This document shows positions 8,078 to 16,341 of a stretch of 22,465 nucleotides of DNA, in pieces. A program made the position numbers and the translations under genes. The stretch comes from Serpens sp035306625 (GTDB lineage Bacteria > Pseudomonadota > Gammaproteobacteria > Pseudomonadales > Pseudomonadaceae): assembly GCA_035306625.1 (NCBI GenBank), contig DATGNS010000155.1:1-22465 (forward strand). Direction: 5' to 3'. The first letter of the stretch is position 1; each line of letters opens with the position of its first letter. Below the pieces are notes generated by a model. It was not told the DNA's origin. It saw nothing but the letters and a program-made list of their open reading frames with translations, and made no database searches.

Positions 8078-8971
8078 ATGAACCACCCTGCTGAACCGCT
8101 GGCGCCGCGCTACCCGCTGGTGCTGGTGCACGGCCTGCTCGGCTTCGGCCACCTGCTCGGCTACCCCTACTGGTACGGCATCGACAGCGCCTTGCGGCGC
8201 AGCGGCGTGGATGTGCACCTGGCGCGCATCTCCGCGGTGCACGGCAACCGCCTGCGCGGCGAACAGCTGCTGGAACGGCTGGCGGAGATCCGTCGCCTCA
8301 CCGGCGCGACGAAGGTACACCTGCTTGGCCACAGCCAGGGCGCGCTGACCGCCCGCTATGCCGCCGCGGTGCGACCCGAATGGGTGGCCTCGGTGACCTC
8401 GGTGGCCGGCCCCAACCACGGCTCCGAGCTGGCCGACCATCTCAGGGAACGCTTCCCGGCCAGCAGCCGTGGCCGCCGCCTGCTGGCGCGCTTCACCGAG
8501 GGGCTGGCCCGGCTGATGGCCGGTCTGGACCGCGAGGCCGCCGGCCTGCTGCTGCCCGGCGATGCCCTGGCGGCCCTGGAGGAACTGTCCAGCGAGGGGA
8601 TGGCGGATTTCAACGCCAGCTACCCCCAGGGCCTGCCCACCGAGTGGGGCGGGGAGGGGCCGCATCGCGTGAACGAGGTTCACTACTATTCCTGGAGCGG
8701 CATCCTGGCCCCGGAAACCGACCAGGGCGCCAACCGCCTGGACGGCAGTCATCTGCTGTGCCGGCGCCTGTCCCGCTACTTCGTCCGCGAGGCCGGGCAG
8801 AACGACGGCATGGTGGGGCGCTTCAGCAGCCATCTGGGCCAGGTGATCCGCTCCGACTACCCACTGGATCATCTGGACATCGTCAACCAGCAGGCCGGCG
8901 CCGTCGGCCGGGGTATCGACCCGGTGGCCCTGTACCTGGAGCACGCGCGGCGCCTGGCCGCGGCAGAGTAG
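8078..8971 (+). CDS. Triacylglycerol lipase/esterase, P. fragi-type alpha/beta hydrolase
   Basis: A 297-residue alpha/beta hydrolase of bacterial lipase family I.1. The oxyanion segment is LVLVHGLLGFGH, the nucleophile S86 lies in LLGHSQGALTARY, the acid D243 in QNDGMVGRFSSHLGQ and the histidine H265 in YPLDHLDIVN. TSVAGPNHGSELAD and VHYYSWSG are also typical. It most resembles, from memory, the short P. fragi / Proteus lipases: there is no signal peptide, only one cysteine (so no disulfide), and no lif foldase gene beside it. A cytoplasmic or unconventional location follows. It hydrolyses ester bonds of lipids; natural substrate unknown. The ribosome binding site GGAGG is strong but sits in a hairpin. 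It may be cotranscribed with the AEC gene. Confidence 0.92.
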   Translation: MNHPAEPLAPRYPLVLVHGLLGFGHLLGYPYWYGIDSALRRSGVDVHLARISAVHGNRLRGEQLLERLAEIRRLTGATKVHLLGHSQGALTARYAAAVRPEWVASVTSVAGPNHGSELADHLRERFPASSRGRRLLARFTEGLARLMAGLDREAAGLLLPGDALAALEELSSEGMADFNASYPQGLPTEWGGEGPHRVNEVHYYSWSGILAPETDQGANRLDGSHLLCRRLSRYFVREAGQNDGMVGRFSSHLGQVIRSDYPLDHLDIVNQQAGAVGRGIDPVALYLEHARRLAAAE

Positions 8972-8981
8972 TGGCACGGCG

Positions 8982-8999
8982 CTGTCATCGGGCTGTCAT
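8982..8999 (+). promoter_or_regulatory. PHO box (PhoB binding site) upstream of the GGDEF-EAL gene
   Basis: CTGTCAT-CGGG-CTGTCAT is an exact copy of the PhoB consensus: two CTGTCAT repeats four bases apart. An inverted half-site TGACAG follows at 9008-9013. CAGACT (9011-9016), 11 bases after the box, stands where a PhoB-dependent -10 should be, though it matches the hexamer at only three positions. The ATG of the GGDEF-EAL gene is 51 bases beyond the box. The GC-rich spacer is less usual than the AT-rich one of the consensus. Confidence 0.65.
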
Positions 9000-9050
9000 G
9001 GCCGGCGTGACAGACTTCACGGAAATACCCTGGAGTGACCCGCCGGCAAC

Positions 9051-11345
9051 ATGCGTCGCAACACCTTTCTCCTGACGGGCCTGATGCCCTGGGGCACCCT
9101 GGTGCTGGGCTCGCTGATCCTGGCCTTCATCTGGACCCTGCATTACCACCAGTACGATCGCGCCCGCGACGATGCCCTGGCCACCAGTGCCGCCGAACAT
9201 CTCAACCTGGCCACCATCCTGGCGGAGAACTTCCGGCAGATTGCCGAGCGCGTGCAGGTAATGGCCGACCAGCTGCTCGACGCGCTGGACGCTCCGGAAG
9301 GCGCCGGGCAGCTGGCGCGCCTGCTGGCCGCGGATCCGCTGCTCGCCGGCCTGGCGCTGCACGATGGGCAGGGCCGGGTGCTGCATGCCAGTCGGCCGGA
9401 ACTGGCCGTCCCTCTGGCGGAATCGACGCTGCAGGAGGTGCGCGATCATCGCCTGCGCTTCGGCTTCACCCCCTTTCTGACCAGCGAGGTGGCACCGCCC
9501 CGGCAGCTCTCGCTGCTGTTGCCTCTGGCCGAGGGGGCGGGCGACATCGCCCGTATCGTGCGCATCGAGCTGGACGCCGACTACCTGGCCCGTCTCTGCC
9601 AGCACATCGATTTCGGCGGCAGCGGCTTCGTGCAACTGCTCGATGCCCGGGGTCGGGAGCGCCTGCGCGCCAATGGCCTGGGGATCCTGACGGACGGCGA
9701 GCCGCTGCTGCCCAGCCATGTGCCGAGCCCCGAGCTGCCTGCCGGGCGCTATAGCGCGGTGGCCGCGGGGCAGGCCTACCAGAGCCTGTTCCGCCGCGCG
9801 CCGGAGCTGGGCGCGGTACTGGTGGTCAGCCAACGGTACGACGAGATCCTCGCCGCCATCGACGATCGCGAGGCCGGTCATCTGCTGGTCAACCTGATCA
9901 TGAGCGCCGTGGTGGTGCTCGGCTTTGTCTCGGTGAGCTGCATGCTGCGACGCCAGGAGGACGCCCTGCAGGCCCTGCACCGGTCCGAACGGGAGAACCG
10001 CCAGCTGATCCGGCGTCTGGAGAGCGAACATGCGCGCAACTGGGAGGCGGCCGCCATCGATCACCTGAGCGGCCTCTACAACCGTCGCCAGTTCCTCGAG
10101 GTGGCCGCCCGCACCCTGGACGAGCAGCGTGCCCGACGCAGCCTGGCGGCGCTGCTGTTCATCGACCTGGATCGCTTCAAGGCCATCAACGACACCCTCG
10201 GCCACCGCATCGGCGACCTGCTGCTGCAGGCGGTGGCCGGGCGCCTCCAGACCCTGCTGGAGCCGGGCGACGAGGCGGCGCGCTTCGGTGGCGACGAGTT
10301 CGTGGTGCTGCTGGCCGGCAATCGCAGCGAGCGGCAGATCGATGCCTGGGCCGCGCGCCTGGCCGAGCACCTGTCCGGCCGCTACCGGCTGGACGGCACC
10401 GAGGTGCACAGCAGTCCGAGTATCGGCATTGCCATCGCCCCGCGGGATGCCCAGGAAATCGACACCCTGATCCGCTATGCCGATGGCGCCATGTACTCGG
10501 CCAAACGCGCCGGGCGCGGCCAGTACCGCTTCTTCGACCCCTCGCTGAACCGGGTGAACATCCAGGAGTTCCAGTTCGAGCAGCGCTTCGGCGAGGCCCT
10601 GCGCGAGCATCAGTTCGTGCTGCACTATCAGCCGCAGATCAGCCTGGACACCCTGCAGGTGTGTGGCTACGAGGCCCTGGTGCGCTGGCAGCATCCGGAA
10701 TACGGGCTGGTCTACCCGGACCGCTTCATCGGTGTGGCCGAGCGCAGCGGCTTCATCGTGCCACTGGGCCTGGAAGTGCTGGGCCTGGCCTGTCGGCAGC
10801 TGGCCGAGTGGCGCGCCGAGGGGCTGCATACCCGCGTGGCGGTCAATGTTTCCGCCCTGCAGCTGTCGCAGCCGGACTTTGCCGAGCGGGTGCTGGGCAG
10901 CATCGCCGGGACGGGCATCGAGCCACGGCAACTGGAGCTGGAAATCACCGAGACGGCGATCCTTGAGCGCGAGGACCTGGCGCTGGCCAACCTGAGGGCG
11001 CTGCGCGAGGCCGGCCTGGGCGTCAGTCTGGACGACTTCGGCAAGGGCTACGCCGGATTCGCCCATCTGCATGCGCTGCCGATCAGCAAGCTGAAGATCG
11101 ACCGCAGCCTGATCGCCCAGCTGTCCAACACCCATGACGACAGCCTGATCGTGGCCTCGACCATCGCCCTGGCCAAGCGCCTGTCGCTGCAGGTGGTCGC
11201 CGAGGGGGTCGAGACCCGCGAGCAGGTCATCTACCTCAAGCTCGGCGGTTGCGACATCGTCCAGGGCTATCACTACAGCCGCCCGCTGCCGGCTGGACAG
11301 GTGGCGGAATTCCATCAATCCTTCAGCGTCGCGCCCACGCCCTGA
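9051..11345 (+). CDS. Membrane-bound GGDEF-EAL protein with periplasmic sensor (c-di-GMP turnover)
   Basis: A 764-residue bifunctional c-di-GMP protein. A first membrane helix (about 8-29) and a second (about 275-300, VNLIMSAVVVLGFVSVSCML) bracket a periplasmic region of roughly 245 residues that looks Cache-like (PLLAGLALHDGQGRVLHAS). A short coiled linker leads to a GGDEF domain with intact RFGGDEF (413-417). The product-inhibition site expected just before it reads EPGD instead of RxxD, so feedback inhibition is probably lost. The EAL domain keeps EAL (541-543, YEALVRW), EITE, DDFGKGY (from 661), KIDRS and AEGVET, so phosphodiesterase activity is expected. The start ATG lacks a well-placed ribosome binding site: the GGAG at 9032 is 15 bases away, and an in-frame TGA at 9036 rules out longer forms. 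A PHO box precedes it. Confidence 0.93.
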   Translation: MRRNTFLLTGLMPWGTLVLGSLILAFIWTLHYHQYDRARDDALATSAAEHLNLATILAENFRQIAERVQVMADQLLDALDAPEGAGQLARLLAADPLLAGLALHDGQGRVLHASRPELAVPLAESTLQEVRDHRLRFGFTPFLTSEVAPPRQLSLLLPLAEGAGDIARIVRIELDADYLARLCQHIDFGGSGFVQLLDARGRERLRANGLGILTDGEPLLPSHVPSPELPAGRYSAVAAGQAYQSLFRRAPELGAVLVVSQRYDEILAAIDDREAGHLLVNLIMSAVVVLGFVSVSCMLRRQEDALQALHRSERENRQLIRRLESEHARNWEAAAIDHLSGLYNRRQFLEVAARTLDEQRARRSLAALLFIDLDRFKAINDTLGHRIGDLLLQAVAGRLQTLLEPGDEAARFGGDEFVVLLAGNRSERQIDAWAARLAEHLSGRYRLDGTEVHSSPSIGIAIAPRDAQEIDTLIRYADGAMYSAKRAGRGQYRFFDPSLNRVNIQEFQFEQRFGEALREHQFVLHYQPQISLDTLQVCGYEALVRWQHPEYGLVYPDRFIGVAERSGFIVPLGLEVLGLACRQLAEWRAEGLHTRVAVNVSALQLSQPDFAERVLGSIAGTGIEPRQLELEITETAILEREDLALANLRALREAGLGVSLDDFGKGYAGFAHLHALPISKLKIDRSLIAQLSNTHDDSLIVASTIALAKRLSLQVVAEGVETREQVIYLKLGGCDIVQGYHYSRPLPAGQVAEFHQSFSVAPTP

Positions 11346-11402
11346 GGCCGGGTTCGGGTGCGACATCGGGCCGCAGCGGAGCGGCGAATCCTGTACACTC
11401 TG

Positions 11403-11421
11403 GCCCGGCTTCGTTCCGGGC
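11403..11421 (+). other. Hairpin in the ndh upstream region
   Basis: GCCCGG (11403-11408) and CCGGGC (11416-11421) flank a seven-base loop. It lies just beyond a -10-like TACACT (11394-11399) and could be the 5' end of the ndh leader, or the 3' end of the upstream GGDEF-EAL transcript. No T run follows. Confidence 0.3.
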
Positions 11422-11509
11422 GGGCGCCAGTGGCGTACCGAGGGCAGTCGGAACGCGGCCCAGCCCGACGCGTCGCGTCGGTTCATTCATGTGATCTGAT
11501 CATTCCCCC

Positions 11510-12808
11510 ATGACTCATCGAATCGTCATCGTCGGCGGTGGCGCGGGCGGGCTGGAGCTCGCCACCCGTCTCGGCCGCAGCCTCGGCAAGCGAGGCAAGG
11601 CCCGCATCACCCTGGTGGACTGCAACCTGACGCACCTGTGGAAGCCGCTGCTCCACGAAGTGGCCGCCGGCTCCCTGAACACGGCGGAAAACGAGCTCAA
11701 CTACGTGGCCCAGGCCAAGTGGAACCACTTCGAGTTCCAGATCGGTCGCTTCGAGCGCCTGGACCGGGCCAACAAGCGTATCGGCCTGGCGGCGACCCTG
11801 GATGACAATGGCCAGGAGCTGGTGCCGGCCCGCAGCCTGGCCTACGACACCCTGGTGATCGCCGTCGGCAGTCGTACCAACGACTTCGGCACGCCGGGCG
11901 TGGCCGAGCACTGCATCATGCTGGACACCACCCGGCAGGCGCGACGCTTCCACCGCAAGCTGCTCAGCCATTACCTGACCGCCCATGCCAGCGGCGAGGA
12001 CACCGGCAGAGTCAGCGTGGCCATCGTCGGTGCTGGCGCCACCGGCGTGGAACTGGCCGCCGAGCTGCACAACGCCGCGCTGGGGCTGTCGGCCTACGGG
12101 CTCAAGGGCATCCAGCCGCAGAACATGAAGATCACCCTGATCGAGGCCGGCCCGCGGGTACTGCCGGCGCTGCCGGAGCGCATCAGCGTGCCGGTGCACC
12201 AGACCCTGGAAAAGCTCGGGGTCACGGTGCTCACCGGTGCGCCGGTGAAGTGCGTGGAGGCCGACAGCATGGTCCTGACCAGCGGCGAGGTGATTCCGGC
12301 GAGCCTGAAGGTCTGGGCGGCCGGGGTCAAGGCGCCGGAATTCCTGCGCGATCTGGATGGTCTTGAAAGCAACCGCATCAATCAGTTGAAGGTGCGCCCG
12401 ACCCTGCAGACCACCTTGGACGACGACATCTTCGCCCTGGGCGACTGCGCCGCCTGTCCGCTGGGCGATGGCAGCGAGCGCAACGTGCCGCCGCGCGCCC
12501 AGGCCGCGCACCAGCAGGCCTCGCTGCTGGCCAGGTCCCTCAAGGCGCGCCTGGCCGACCAGCCGCTGCCGGAGTTCCGCTACCGTGACTACGGTTCGCT
12601 GGTCTCCCTGTCGCGCTTCTCGGCGGTGGGCAACCTGATGGGCAATCTGATGGGCAGCGTCAAGCTGGAAGGCTGGCTGGCGCGGATGTTCTACATCTCG
12701 CTGTATCGCATGCACCAGGTGGCCCTCTACGGGGTAGTGCGCACCGGGCTGATGATGCTCGGCGATCGCATCGGACGCAGCACAGAGCCGCGCCTGAAGC
12801 TGCACTGA
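11510..12808 (+). CDS. ndh: NADH dehydrogenase type II (NDH-2)
   Basis: A 432-residue flavoprotein that passes electrons from NADH to the quinone pool without pumping protons. The FAD-binding Rossmann motif GGGAGGLELA is at residues 9-18; the NADH-binding motif GAGATGVELAAE starts near 174; FALGDCAAC and PPRAQAAHQQA are the usual FAD/quinone-side segments. The C terminus (LEGWLARMFYISLYRMHQVALYG) is the amphipathic membrane anchor of the family. The ATG at 11510 has no recognisable ribosome binding site (ATTCCCCC before it). Its 3' end meets the convergent GGDEF-EAL gene with only seven bases between the stop codons. It sits between two c-di-GMP enzymes, which may be chance. Confidence 0.94.
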   Translation: MTHRIVIVGGGAGGLELATRLGRSLGKRGKARITLVDCNLTHLWKPLLHEVAAGSLNTAENELNYVAQAKWNHFEFQIGRFERLDRANKRIGLAATLDDNGQELVPARSLAYDTLVIAVGSRTNDFGTPGVAEHCIMLDTTRQARRFHRKLLSHYLTAHASGEDTGRVSVAIVGAGATGVELAAELHNAALGLSAYGLKGIQPQNMKITLIEAGPRVLPALPERISVPVHQTLEKLGVTVLTGAPVKCVEADSMVLTSGEVIPASLKVWAAGVKAPEFLRDLDGLESNRINQLKVRPTLQTTLDDDIFALGDCAACPLGDGSERNVPPRAQAAHQQASLLARSLKARLADQPLPEFRYRDYGSLVSLSRFSAVGNLMGNLMGSVKLEGWLARMFYISLYRMHQVALYGVVRTGLMMLGDRIGRSTEPRLKLH

Positions 12809-12815
12809 GCGTCGC

Positions 12816-15350
12816 TCAGATCTGGTAGTCCGGCTCGATGGGCGCGGGGCGCAGCCAGCCCCGCTCCCGGCACAGGCGGTCGAACTCGGCGGCCGGCAGC
12901 GCGGGGGAGAACAGGAAGCCCTGGGCCTGATCGCAGCCCATCTCGCGCAGCAGGTCCAGTTGCTCGAGGGTTTCCACGCCTTCGGCGACCGTGTGCAGGC
13001 GCAGGCCACGGGCGATGCCCAGGACCGCGCGGACGATGCGCCGGGCGTCGGAGTCGTGCAGGTCGCGCACGAAGCTGCGGTCCACCTTCAGGGTGTGCAC
13101 CGCCAGCTGGCGCAGGTGGGCCAGGGAGGAGTAGCCGGTGCCGAAGTCGTCCAGCGCCAGGCGCACGCCCAGGTCGCTGAGGCGTCGCACCTCGTCCTTC
13201 ACCATGTCCGGGTCGTGCATGGTCAGGCTTTCCGTCAGCTCCAGCTCCAGCTGCCGCGGCGCCAGCCGGTGCCGTTTCAGCAGGGCGGCGACCCGCTCGC
13301 TCAGGCCGGGCTGGCGGAACTGCGCCATGGACAGGTTGATCGCCACGCGCAGCTCAGGGTCGTAGCCCGCGTCCAGCCAGCGCCGCAACTGGGCGGCCGC
13401 GCTGTCCATCACCCATTCGCCGATGGCCAGGATCTGCCCGCTGCTCTCGGCCAGCGGGATGAACTCCGCCGGGCTGATCGGGCCCAGCTCGGGATGGTGC
13501 CAGCGCAGCAGCGCCTCGGCGCCCAGCAGCCGCCCGCCCCGGATATCCAGCACCGGCTGGTAGTGCAGGCTCAGCTGGCCGGTCGCCAGGGCCTCGCGCA
13601 GGGCCTGTTCCAGGGTGCTGCTGCGCACCAGCTGTTCCTGCATGGTGGCGGTGAAGAAGGCGTAGCCGCCGTTGTTGTCCTGCTTGGCGCGGTACATGGC
13701 GATGTCCGCCTTGCGTACCAGCGTGTCGCGATCGCGGCCGTCGGTGGGCGCGACGGCGATGCCCACCGATGCGCTGAGTCGCAGGGTGTGGTCGGGCAGC
13801 TCGAAGGGCTGGCGCAGGGCTGCGCAGATGCGCTGCGCCACCATGGCCGCCTGTTCGGCATCGCTGCCGGGCAGCACGCAGATGAATTCGTCGCCGCCCA
13901 GGCGGGCGAGGGTGTCCTCCGTGCGCACCAGACCGCTCACGCGCTCGGCCACGGCACGCAGCAGCGCGTCGCCGACGCGATGACCGAGCTGGTCGTTGAC
14001 CGCCTTGAAACGGTCCAGGTCGAGAAACAGCAGGGCGACCGCGCGGCCCTGCCGGCTGCACAGCTCCAGGGCCAGATCCGCGCGCGCCGCAAACAGGGCG
14101 CGGTTGGGCAGGCCGGTCAGGGTGTCGTAATGGGCCAGCCGCTCGATGCGTTGCTGATCGCGCAGGCGCTCGGTGATGTCGCGGGCCAGTACCACATAGC
14201 GGATCGCCGGACGCAGGCTCAGCGGCGAGACCGACAACTCGAAGCTGCGTGGCTGCCCCTCCAGTTGCAGGTGCACCTGCCGGCCGGTGCTGATGCCTCG
14301 GTGGAAGGCTTCCTCCAGCGCCAGGCGGCAGGCGCGCGCCGCCGCCTCCGGCAGCAGTTCCTCCAGGCTCCGCCCGACGGCCTCGGCGGACAGACCGCAG
14401 CTGCGTGAGGCCTCCGGGTTGTAGAGACGCAGCAGCCGACCCTGCTGGTCCACCTCCAGCAACAGATCGGGAATGGCCTCGACCATGGCCTGGATCTCGC
14501 GACGGCTGGCGTTCAGCGCGCGGTAGGGGGCGGTCACCGTCTCCACGAACATCGACCAGTAGAGCATCAGATAGGCCAGTACCTTGTAGGCATGGCCCAT
14601 CAGGTTGAAGAGGTCGGTGACCTGGAAGTAGCTGGTGAACAGCAGCTCGCTGAAGATCGTCAGGCCCAGCGCGGCCATCAGCAGCGGCACGTTGAAGTGG
14701 GCGCGATGGCGCAGGCGGCGGGCCAGCAGCACCAGGGCACACAGGTAGAGAAAGATCACCAGGTATTCGGCCGCCACCTTGAAGGGCGTCAGCCCCTGGT
14801 CGGCGATGAAGGTGCGCGGTAGCCACTCGGGGTGGGCAAGGAACACCCAGTGGGCTGCGCCGACCAGCAGCAGGGTGACGCCCAGGCCGAGGATGCGCAC
14901 CTGCAGCAGCGTGCGCCGCTGCTGTTCACCCTCGGCCAGCGGCTGCCAGGGCAGCAGGGCGACCAGCAGCAGGGCCAGTGCCGCCAGATACCGGGCCAGC
15001 AGCCAGAAATGGATGGCTTTTTCCGAATCGCTGGGGGTGAAGTAGTCGGGCATGCCCTGGAAGGACAGCATGTGCGCGAAGTCGGCGATCGCCACACCCA
15101 GGAAGGCGCAGGACACCACCAGGATGTTGCCCTGCCGGTGCTGGCGGTAGGTGTTCCAGCCGATGGCGAAGATCAGCCCGGAGATGACGATGGACAGGGT
15201 TTCCAGCGTCAGGTGCCAGGTCAGGAAATGCCCGGTCCCGGGCAGGTGGCCCGCCAGGAACGGCAGGACCAGCAACCCGCACAGGCCCAGGCCGAGGATC
15301 ACCAGGGTAAGGCGCAGGGAGGCATGGTGCTGAGGGTGGATGGATTTCAA
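12816..15350 (-). CDS. MASE3-PAS-GGDEF-EAL membrane protein (c-di-GMP turnover)
   Basis: About 844 residues. The N-terminal 240 residues form a MASE3-type membrane sensor with about seven helices and its hallmarks FLTWHLTLETLSIVISGLIF, DFAHMLSFQGMPDYFTP and KAIHFWLLARYLAAL. A PAS domain (about 285-400, MVEAIPDLLLEVDQQGRLL) follows. The GGDEF domain has RLGGDEF (485-489) and a preceding RTED that fits the RxxD inhibitory site. The EAL domain keeps EAL (612-614, AEALLRWHHP), ELTES, DDFGTGYSS (from 734), KVDRSF and AEGVET. Both activities appear possible. No ATG lies near the start of the domain; TTG at 15350 (reading LKSIHPQ) is the best start, and a longer frame from TTG 15440 would overlap a promoter-like TTGACG element. 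Confidence 0.9.
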   Translation of the reverse strand: MKSIHPQHHASLRLTLVILGLGLCGLLVLPFLAGHLPGTGHFLTWHLTLETLSIVISGLIFAIGWNTYRQHRQGNILVVSCAFLGVAIADFAHMLSFQGMPDYFTPSDSEKAIHFWLLARYLAALALLLVALLPWQPLAEGEQQRRTLLQVRILGLGVTLLLVGAAHWVFLAHPEWLPRTFIADQGLTPFKVAAEYLVIFLYLCALVLLARRLRHRAHFNVPLLMAALGLTIFSELLFTSYFQVTDLFNLMGHAYKVLAYLMLYWSMFVETVTAPYRALNASRREIQAMVEAIPDLLLEVDQQGRLLRLYNPEASRSCGLSAEAVGRSLEELLPEAAARACRLALEEAFHRGISTGRQVHLQLEGQPRSFELSVSPLSLRPAIRYVVLARDITERLRDQQRIERLAHYDTLTGLPNRALFAARADLALELCSRQGRAVALLFLDLDRFKAVNDQLGHRVGDALLRAVAERVSGLVRTEDTLARLGGDEFICVLPGSDAEQAAMVAQRICAALRQPFELPDHTLRLSASVGIAVAPTDGRDRDTLVRKADIAMYRAKQDNNGGYAFFTATMQEQLVRSSTLEQALREALATGQLSLHYQPVLDIRGGRLLGAEALLRWHHPELGPISPAEFIPLAESSGQILAIGEWVMDSAAAQLRRWLDAGYDPELRVAINLSMAQFRQPGLSERVAALLKRHRLAPRQLELELTESLTMHDPDMVKDEVRRLSDLGVRLALDDFGTGYSSLAHLRQLAVHTLKVDRSFVRDLHDSDARRIVRAVLGIARGLRLHTVAEGVETLEQLDLLREMGCDQAQGFLFSPALPAAEFDRLCRERGWLRPAPIEPDYQI

Positions 15351-15453
15351 GCAGGACTCGTTTCGCGGCGCCCGCCGTGGCGGAGCGGTGAATGCTGGCA
15401 ATTTGACTAGGTGGTCGGCAAACGTCAAGGCGATCCGCAATCCGACCGGGTGT

Positions 15454-15933
15454 TTACCGATAGGCGAGCAGGCGGCCGGCGGCCATCACCGTCAGCCAGA
15501 TGCACAGCGACAGACCGGCCTGGATACGCGCCGATGTGGACGGGAATTCCCTGCGGGCCAGACGGGGCGCCTGCCGGTGGCGAAACAGCAACGCATTGCC
15601 GATACCGGCCAGCACCAGGGCCAGCTTGAGGCGCATCAGCGAGCTGTCCAGCAGTGGCGTGGCATCCGCCGCGAACAGGGCAAAGCCGCTGCCCAGCTGG
15701 AGCAGCAGCCCGGCCGCCGCCAGGCCGCTCAGCCAGCGATACAGGGGGGCGAGTGGCAGGGCACGTGCCACACCGAGCAGACGCAGGTCGAGAATCAGCA
15801 TGGCGCCTAGCAGAAGGACCAGGCCCAGCAGGTGCAGCAGGTTGGCCAGCGGGTACAACCGGGCGGATTCACGCATCAGGACGCCGAATGCCGAGTCTTC
15901 CAGAGCGCCGGCCAGCGGGGCGGCCCACTCCAT
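15454..15933 (-). CDS. DUF6644-type small membrane protein
   Basis: A 159-residue membrane protein with four hydrophobic segments (LANLLHLLGLVLLLGAMLILDL, WLSGLAAAGLLLQLGSGFALFAA, LKLALVLAGIGNALLF, AGLSLCIWLTVMAAGRLL). The pattern RESARLYPLANLLHLLGL with DLRLLG and a final basic RLLAYR fits the DUF6644 family as I recall it. Histidines in the first helix (LLHLLG) and FRHRQ in the third loop could bind haem or metal, but this is inference. Its ATG (15933) begins one base after the stop codon of the DUF6152 gene, so the two are almost certainly translationally coupled and act together. Confidence 0.75.
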   Translation of the reverse strand: MEWAAPLAGALEDSAFGVLMRESARLYPLANLLHLLGLVLLLGAMLILDLRLLGVARALPLAPLYRWLSGLAAAGLLLQLGSGFALFAADATPLLDSSLMRLKLALVLAGIGNALLFRHRQAPRLARREFPSTSARIQAGLSLCIWLTVMAAGRLLAYR

Positions 15934-15934
15934 G

Positions 15935-16279
15935 TCAACGCAGTTCGATGGTCCGGCCGTCGACGATGACGCGTTCGGCCCGCAGCTCGGCGGTGCCGTC
16001 CCGGCGGGGATAGCCGACGATGGTCACGGTCTTGCCGGGCTGCAGGTCGCTCTCGGGCAGGCCGCGACTTTCCAGCCGCGAAAGCGGGGCCAGCACCACG
16101 CGCCATTCCCGGCCCTGGTGCTCGATGGTCAGCTCGGCATGGGGGTTGCGGTAGCGCAGCTCGCGGACTTCGGTTTCCATGGTCAGGGTCTGCTGGCTGT
16201 CATAGGCGCTCCAGCCGTGATGCGCCAGGGCCAGTGGGGCGCCGGCCAGGGTCAGCAGCAGGAGCAGCAGGCGGATCAT
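15935..16279 (-). CDS. DUF6152 exported protein
   Basis: A 114-residue protein with a cleavable signal peptide (MIRLLLLLLTLAGAPLALA) followed directly by HHGWSAYD. The HH-W/F-S-x-YD start, the NPHAELTIEHQGREW strand pair and VTIVGYPRRDGTAELRAERVIV match the DUF6152 family, a small periplasmic beta-barrel-like fold of unknown role. The mature N terminus with two histidines could bind copper, which is speculation. A strong AGGAGG lies seven bases before the ATG. It is followed with a one-base gap by the DUF6644 gene and preceded, 62 bp upstream, by the YbhN-like gene on the same strand. Confidence 0.8.
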   Translation of the reverse strand: MIRLLLLLLTLAGAPLALAHHGWSAYDSQQTLTMETEVRELRYRNPHAELTIEHQGREWRVVLAPLSRLESRGLPESDLQPGKTVTIVGYPRRDGTAELRAERVIVDGRTIELR

Positions 16280-16341
16280 GACAAGGCCTCCTGGTGGACG
16301 GGTCAGGAAACCTTAGGCAACGCCGGGAATTTCGGCCAGCT

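Noticed and set aside
8985..11486. Minus-strand frame of over 800 codons opposite the GGDEF-EAL gene
   Set aside because: Composition (Gln, Ala, Gly, His rich) and the intact catalytic motifs on the plus strand show it to be a shadow frame.
12960..14408. Plus-strand open frame opposite the MASE3 GGDEF-EAL gene
   Set aside because: Low-complexity shadow with no recognisable motif; the minus strand encodes intact GGDEF and EAL domains.
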